Origin: Acidihalobacter yilgarnensis | Lineage (GTDB): Bacteria > Pseudomonadota > Gammaproteobacteria > DSM-5130 > Acidihalobacteraceae | Assembly: GCF_001753245.1 (NCBI RefSeq) | Contig: NZ_CP017415.1 | Location: 124,001 to 188,000 of the forward strand | DNA length: 64,000 nt | Direction: 5' to 3' | Shown here: positions 53,826-64,000 of the stretch, piece after piece | Numbering within the stretch: position 1 is the first letter of the stretch | How the letters are laid out: each line of letters opens with the position of its first letter | Notes under the pieces: generated by a model | Database searches by the model: none | Seen by the model: the letters and a program-made list of their open reading frames with translations, nothing else | What the model was told of the DNA's origin: nothing | Position numbers and translations under genes: made by a program

Positions 53826-54001
53826 TCCAGTTTAAGGTTTGGCAACCGAGGAGTTTACGAGGAAGGGTAAATGATGAGAAGAGACATGCTTCCGTGTTCT
53901 GCAAACGCTCGGTAACCGCGTCACCGAGCACGGAGGCGAAAAAAAGGCTCGATAGCTGTATCAGAGCTACCGAGCCGTGGTGACAAGTTGCCGACTTTTA
54001 A
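53826..54001 (+). ncRNA. Structured RNA (tRNA leader or separate small RNA), family not recognised
   Basis: The predicted ends pair: 53832-53846 with 53987-54001 gives 14 of 15 positions paired (three G-U, one mismatch at 53838/53995). Inside are a helix 53889-53895/53930-53936 stacked on 53907-53913/53923-53929, and a 12-position hairpin 53946-53957/53965-53976 with one mismatch. Bases 53847-53888 are purine-rich and mostly unpaired. This is a three-way-junction fold about 175 nt long, ending where the tRNA starts. It does not match 6S, tmRNA, SRP or RNase P RNA. The last hairpin is preceded by seven A (53939-53945), so on the minus strand it could instead act as a terminator. Confidence 0.45.
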
Positions 54002-54095
54002 GCGGGTGTGGCGAAATGGTAAACGCAGTGGTCTAGGACACCACCGGATAAAAGCTGAGTAAGCTCCCTTGCGGGTTCGAATCCCGCCACCCGCA
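54002..54095 (+). tRNA. Class II (leucine-type) tRNA with AGG in the anticodon position, no encoded CCA
   Basis: A full cloverleaf of 94 nt: acceptor 54002-54008/54088-54094 (7 bp, all Watson-Crick), D stem 54011-54013/54024-54026, anticodon stem 54028-54032/54040-54044, T stem 54071-54075/54083-54087 with loop TTCGAAT. The seven-base loop CTAGGAC places A35-G36-G37 (window digits) as AGG, which reads proline CCU. Body features are leucine-like: acceptor and D arm closely resemble E. coli leuW, with A14 and discriminator A73 (54095). The variable arm is 26 nt, with 54053-54056/54062-54065 pairing, longer than leucine tRNAs usually have. CCA does not follow A73, unlike tRNA-Ile2 nearby. It may be mistranslating, repurposed or decayed. 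Confidence 0.6.
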
Positions 54096-54450
54096 TTCTT
54101 AGTATCGTACAAAATGTACACGTACAAAAGGCCTTTGCTTTTGTTTGTGTAAAATTTTTTCTTTCATTCTTTTTCTCTCTTTTCGGAGAAACCCAGTTTT
54201 TCTGGCGTGCATACTTTGTGGGCATTCCGCAGCGATCACCTGACTCGTTCTCGTGTTTAGCAATGACCAGTCTTTAATCGCGGTGATTGGGCTGTGCTGG
54301 CGAACCTACCCTTTAGGGAGGGAGTTAGGCAGCATTCACGAGGGTTCGTGATCGTTTTTGTCCATGCCCTGCATCTCTTCGATGTGTCTATATCTTGTCT
54401 ACTATCAAATGATCAAAATGACGCATTGTTTATAACTGGTTGTTTTTTTA
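54096..54450. other. AT-rich spacer between the two tRNA genes
   Basis: No protein gene is seen. CGTACAAAA occurs twice (54108-54116 and 54121-54129). A weak hairpin ACAAAAG/CTTTTGT (54124-54130/54138-54144) followed by a long pyrimidine-rich tract to about 54180 could terminate the tRNA transcript. The remainder shows no structure I can defend. Confidence 0.45.
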
Positions 54451-54527
<77 letters not shown>

Positions 54528-54540
54528 GTCACTGGGTGGC

Positions 54541-54570
54541 GCTCTGTCGGGATAGTTTGCCCGACAGAGC
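54541..54570 (-). terminator. Hairpin after rpoD
   Basis: GCTCTGTCGGG (54541-54551) and CCCGACAGAGC (54560-54570) are exact reverse complements around an eight-base loop, between the rpoD stop and tRNA-Ile2. There is no U tract on the minus strand, so it may be a processing or partial termination site. Confidence 0.6.
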
Positions 54571-54593
54571 GTGGCGACTTTTTATTGCTCTGC

Positions 54594-56423
<1,830 letters not shown>

Positions 56424-56486
56424 GGAATGAAACACCCAAAAAATCGAATAGAACAGGCAATGATAGTACAAAGCAAGCTGCCCCGG

Positions 56487-58265
56487 CTAGGGTTGCTTGC
56501 TTTGTGTATCTCGCCCGCCGGTTAATGCGAGTCGGCCGAACTCGGCTTTTTCCACGGGATCAAGGCCTTCGCTCTGTGCCTTGCGGCGTAACGTTTCGAA
56601 GCGCGCTTCACTGCGCTGCGTGAGCAACCGCGCGACGGCGTCCAGAAACTCGCGGCGTGCCGCGGCGGGGTCGAGGTACACATCGCGCGATTCGATCAGG
56701 CGTAGCAGATGAGGCTCCTCGGCGCGACCACGCCAACGCTCCAATATCCCTGCCGTGGTGATATTGGGATGGTTGCGTAAGGTTTCAAGGAGGCTGGCGT
56801 ACAGCGCGATACCGGGATTGTCCCGAACACCCAGGGCATCGGCCTCTGGCGCGTCGGTCGCGAGTGTCGGGTGCTCGATCAGGAGTGCGATGGCGGCGCG
56901 TAGGGGTGACCAGCGAACCGTCTGCCTGCGATCCGGTTTGATGGGGCGGCTGCCGGAAGTGGGTGCCGTCCCGCGTGTCTCGGTGGGGCGCGTCGTGTTT
57001 TTTTCGAGGCGGGTGGGATCCAGGCCTACCTCGCGTGCGAGTGCTTCGACAATCTGTGCCCGCAGAATCTCCGCGCGGAGCCCTTGCACGAGGGTCATGC
57101 CTTCGCTGACAAGGCCAGCGCGGGCTTCCATATCGGTGCCGGGGTGCCGGCGGCGTAATTCCTGAAGCAACATGCGAGAAAGGCTGAGGGCTTGGCTGCA
57201 GGCATCCAAGAATGCGTCGCGTCCTTCGCTGCGCACGTAGCTGTCTGGGTCCTGACCTTCGGGCAAGAAGAGGAAGGCGGCTTCACGGCCGTCTTCAAGC
57301 ACGGGTAGGGTCTGCTCAAGGGCGCGCCAAGCGGCGCCGCGCCCCGCGCGGTCCCCATCGAAGCAAAACACCACCCGTTTCGCGATGCGATAGAGGCGCT
57401 GGACGTGCTCGTGGGTGGTGGCAGTGCCGAGCGTGGCCACGGTGTTGTGGATGCCCTGTTGTGCGAGTCCTATGACGTCCATGTAACCTTCGACGATCAC
57501 TATTTCGTCGAGCGATGCACCTGATTGGCGCGCCTCGTAGAGGCCGTACAGCGCTTGTCCTTTGTGAAACAGCGGGGTTTCGCTTGAGTTCAGGTACTTG
57601 GGCGTTCCCTCCCCGATAATGCGCCCGCCAAAGCCGATGATCCTGCCTCGGGGGTCGTGGATCGGGAACATGATGCGGTCACGGAAGCGATCGTATTGCC
57701 GTTGCTCGCGGGCGACGATGAGATCGGCCTCTATCAGACGCTGCAGGTCATGGTGCGGGCCTAGTGCCTTGAGCAGACCGTCCCAGGCAGCCGGAGCATA
57801 GCCGAGGCCGAATCGTGCTGCGGTTTCCCCGTCGAGTCCGCGATGCTTGAGGTAATCGATGGCGGGAGGATGCTGGCGCAGTTGTTGTTTGAACCAGTTG
57901 GCGGCGTCCTCCAGACACCGGAACAAGGTGTCGCGCTCGTCGCTGCGTACCGTTTGGTGATTGTTGCCTTCGTAGGGGACTTCGAGCCCGAGCGTGCTGG
58001 CGAGGGTTTCGACTGCCTCGATGAAATCCAGGCGGTCGTGTTCGATTAGAAAGCCCAGTGCCGTGCCGTGGGCGCCGCAACCGAAGCAGTGGTAGAACTG
58101 CTTTTGCGGACTGACATAAAAAGAGGGTGTTTTTTCGTTATGAAACGGACAGCAGGCCTTGAATTCATGGCCGGACCGCTTCAGCGGTACGCGGGCATTG
58201 ATGAGCTCAACGATATCGGCGCGGGCGAGGAGTTCATCGATGAATGGCTGTGGTATGCGGGCCAT
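56487..58265 (-). CDS. dnaG: DNA primase
   Basis: DnaG (592 residues) makes RNA primers at the replication fork. The N-terminal zinc-binding domain has CCPFHNEKTPSF and FYHCFGCGAHG, the RNA polymerase core has the Toprim acidic motifs (VIVEGYMDVI, FCFDGDRAG), and a helical C-terminal domain for DnaB contact follows. It precedes rpoD as in most proteobacteria. Confidence 0.97.
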   Translation of the reverse strand: MARIPQPFIDELLARADIVELINARVPLKRSGHEFKACCPFHNEKTPSFYVSPQKQFYHCFGCGAHGTALGFLIEHDRLDFIEAVETLASTLGLEVPYEGNNHQTVRSDERDTLFRCLEDAANWFKQQLRQHPPAIDYLKHRGLDGETAARFGLGYAPAAWDGLLKALGPHHDLQRLIEADLIVAREQRQYDRFRDRIMFPIHDPRGRIIGFGGRIIGEGTPKYLNSSETPLFHKGQALYGLYEARQSGASLDEIVIVEGYMDVIGLAQQGIHNTVATLGTATTHEHVQRLYRIAKRVVFCFDGDRAGRGAAWRALEQTLPVLEDGREAAFLFLPEGQDPDSYVRSEGRDAFLDACSQALSLSRMLLQELRRRHPGTDMEARAGLVSEGMTLVQGLRAEILRAQIVEALAREVGLDPTRLEKNTTRPTETRGTAPTSGSRPIKPDRRQTVRWSPLRAAIALLIEHPTLATDAPEADALGVRDNPGIALYASLLETLRNHPNITTAGILERWRGRAEEPHLLRLIESRDVYLDPAAARREFLDAVARLLTQRSEARFETLRRKAQSEGLDPVEKAEFGRLALTGGRDTQSKQP

Positions 58266-58294
58266 GGCGTCAGGGTCTGTTAACGCGATCGCGG

Positions 58295-58325
58295 GGCCGA
58301 TCGCGGGGGATCGCCGCGATCGGCC
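58295..58325 (-). terminator. Perfect 12-bp hairpin after gltB
   Basis: GGCCGATCGCGG (58295-58306) pairs exactly with CCGCGATCGGCC (58314-58325) around seven bases. It lies between the gltB stop and the dnaG start and may separate their transcription. No T tract is visible. Confidence 0.6.
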
Positions 58326-58334
58326 GTATCGTAA

Positions 58335-62798
<4,464 letters not shown>

Positions 62799-63081
62799 GC
62801 TACGCGACTCCTGAGGCTGAAGTTTTTTCGATTCGGCCGACCAGTATAGTGCTGGGCTGTCACCCGGTTCAATTCACCCCGTGGACCGCAGTCTGTCGAT
62901 CGGTGTTTTCCGGGCCGTTGCGTGCATACCCTGTCAGGCGGGGAAGCCGCCATCTGCAACGGGCGCGAGCTTTGCGTATCCGTAGTGGGAGTATCGCGTG
63001 CGATATCCATCTTCAGCTGTATGACATAGTGCCGGGCGCTGATCGCGAAGAGGTAGGGCGGGTTCAATTGTTTGCCAAGGT

Positions 63082-63912
63082 CTAGGTGGCGTTACCGACC
63101 GCAGCGGGTGTTGGTGGTAAAGGTAAAGGATGTGTGTGCGTATGCTTTGGCGAGGCGGGCAGCAGCAGTGCCGCGGCGATGACGATGAACGCGAATGCAC
63201 CTGCAGCGAAGAGCAATTGCTTGCGGATGGGCGATGTGGTTTGGATCGGTGACTTGTCTTCGGTTGCGATCGCTCGGATCAGCAGACCGGGGAGCCCGCG
63301 GCTCGTCCGATAGAGATGCGCGACATCGTTGGACGTCAGCGTCTGGTCGCGATGACGGACAAAGGTTTCGGTTTCCTGTCGGGTCAATGGGCGGAGTCCT
63401 AGGCTGACTGGGAGTTGCCGATGTCCGAATTCGGGGGTTAGTGCGGCAATGCGCGGTTCCAACACCGATCCGTCGCACAGAATCAGGCCAAAGCGCGCGG
63501 CTGCGTCCTGATCGATGGCGTGTTTGAGACCAAGGATGCCTTTGAGTTCGGCCCTCGAAAGGCGATTGGCATCGTCGATGATGAGTAGCGGCGGGTGGTC
63601 GGGGGGCGCATCACACAGGACGTGGAGCAGATGGCTTGTGCTAGCGGTTTGTGCGTCGCCGGGCAGCCAGTGGCGCAGTATGGCTTCGTGTAACGATGTG
63701 GCGTCGGACGACACACGGGCTGCTCGAAACAGGCAGACGTCGTAGATGTCATCGGAATCGCGTGCGATTCGTTCGAGCAGAGTAGTTTTGCCCGCGCCCG
63801 GCTCGCCCAACACGATGATGGGGGGCGAATGGCCCGCCAGATGTTCTTGGATCACATTGCGCATCATGCGCAGGCTTGGCGTGTCGAAGGACGACTGAGG
63901 TTTGTCAGGCAT
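63082..63912 (-). CDS. AAA ATPase with C-terminal membrane helix (DamX/ExeA-like), no SPOR domain
   Basis: 276 residues from the ATG at 63912; an in-frame ATG at 63945 would add 11 within the dgt end. Walker A is VLGEPGAGKTTLLERIA and Walker B LLIIDDANRLSRAELK, as in ExeA/GspA and DamX N-terminal domains. A single hydrophobic helix (LLFAAGAFAFIVIAAALLLP) lies near the C-terminus, followed by only a short Pro/His-rich tail. DamX proteins at this gltB-side position usually end in a murein-binding SPOR domain, which is absent; the 283 bases before gltB show no SPOR coding. Role uncertain, possibly cell division or envelope transport. Confidence 0.78.
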   Translation of the reverse strand: MPDKPQSSFDTPSLRMMRNVIQEHLAGHSPPIIVLGEPGAGKTTLLERIARDSDDIYDVCLFRAARVSSDATSLHEAILRHWLPGDAQTASTSHLLHVLCDAPPDHPPLLIIDDANRLSRAELKGILGLKHAIDQDAAARFGLILCDGSVLEPRIAALTPEFGHRQLPVSLGLRPLTRQETETFVRHRDQTLTSNDVAHLYRTSRGLPGLLIRAIATEDKSPIQTTSPIRKQLLFAAGAFAFIVIAAALLLPASPKHTHTHPLPLPPTPAAVGNAT

Positions 63913-64000
63913 GGGTAATAGCGTGGATGCGTGCATGTTCGGCATAGGCGTAGCGGTCGGTCATGCCGGCCACGTAGTCGGCGATGATGCGGGCGTGGGC
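63905..64000 (-). CDS. dgt: Deoxyguanosinetriphosphate triphosphohydrolase-like protein, C-terminal fragment
   Basis: The last 31 codons of a gene entering from beyond the window edge. They read ARIIADYVAGMTDRYAYAEH, which matches the conserved C-terminal end of the dGTPase-like HD phosphohydrolase family. The stop (63905-63907) overlaps the start of the DamX/ExeA-like gene. The HD domain itself is outside the window. Confidence 0.75.
   Translation of the reverse strand, partial: AHARIIADYVAGMTDRYAYAEHARIHAITHA

Noticed and set aside
53826-54001. 6S RNA, tmRNA or retron msr-msd RNA
   Set aside because: The closing helix is suggestive, but there is no 6S central bubble pattern, no tmRNA tag frame or tRNA-like 5' end, and no reverse transcriptase gene nearby.
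54002-54095. tRNA-Ser with GGA anticodon
   Set aside because: GGA would have to sit one base later in the loop, breaking U33, and the discriminator is A not G; the leucine-type body fits better.
53203-54450. Insertion sequence, CRISPR array or integrase-bearing island
   Set aside because: No transposase or integrase reading frame, no regular long repeats with spacers and no terminal inverted repeats were found, despite the AT-rich character.

Overview
This is a 64 kb stretch of a GC-rich gammaproteobacterial chromosome. Gene content and order (ubiA; topA-tsaC-hemF-hemB-aroE; smg-dprA; def-fmt-rsmB; ntrYX-trkAH; hisBHAF-hisIE-tatABC; rpoD-dnaG) fit the Chromatiales/Ectothiorhodospiraceae-like part of the class. 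The aerobic coproporphyrinogen oxidase, Fnr, formate dehydrogenase and Tat genes suggest a metabolically flexible, respiring organism. I cannot name the species from the sequence.

Layout. 1-12 kb: the end of a comF-like gene, ubiA, gor, an OmpA-type lipoprotein, then a long minus-strand block for haem synthesis, shikimate, topoisomerase I, DNA processing (dprA) and a LysM lipoprotein. 12-24 kb: plus-strand def-fmt-rsmB, an NtrY/NtrX pair, trkA and two tandem trkH genes, then two small genes. 24-30 kb: an orphan periplasmic binding protein, a lipid A acyltransferase-like gene, ttcA, pip-dtd and fnr. 30-37 kb: histidine biosynthesis followed by tatABC and gpmI. 37-46 kb: a formate dehydrogenase-like cluster (fdhF, DUF1641 gene, fdhD) with a divergent LysR gene, then a soluble histidine kinase with an NtrC-type regulator and an EAL-HDOD protein. 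46-53 kb: an RpiR regulator, a complete dipeptide-type ABC transporter and a VanX/DdpX-type D-Ala-D-Ala dipeptidase, which together look like a murein-peptide salvage operon. 53.2-54.45 kb: a visibly AT-richer gap without protein genes. 54.45-64 kb: tRNA-Ile2, rpoD, dnaG, gltB, a DamX/ExeA-like ATPase and the end of dgt, all on the minus strand.

The most unusual locus is the AT-rich gap. It holds helically phased ATCCACA motifs, a near-consensus sigma70 promoter and about 175 nt of RNA that can close on itself through a 15-position helix. Directly after this comes a class II, leucine-type tRNA whose loop places AGG (a proline CCU anticodon) in the anticodon position. It has an oversized variable arm and no encoded CCA. 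I know of no standard family that explains this arrangement.

A second window-wide pattern is technical. Six genes, several of them normally essential or strongly conserved (ubiA, fmt, second trkH, gpmI, fdhD, EAL-HDOD), are each broken by exactly one missing base, five of them clearly in G/C runs of 5-7. This looks like consensus error rather than gene decay, and these genes are annotated over their full restored spans.
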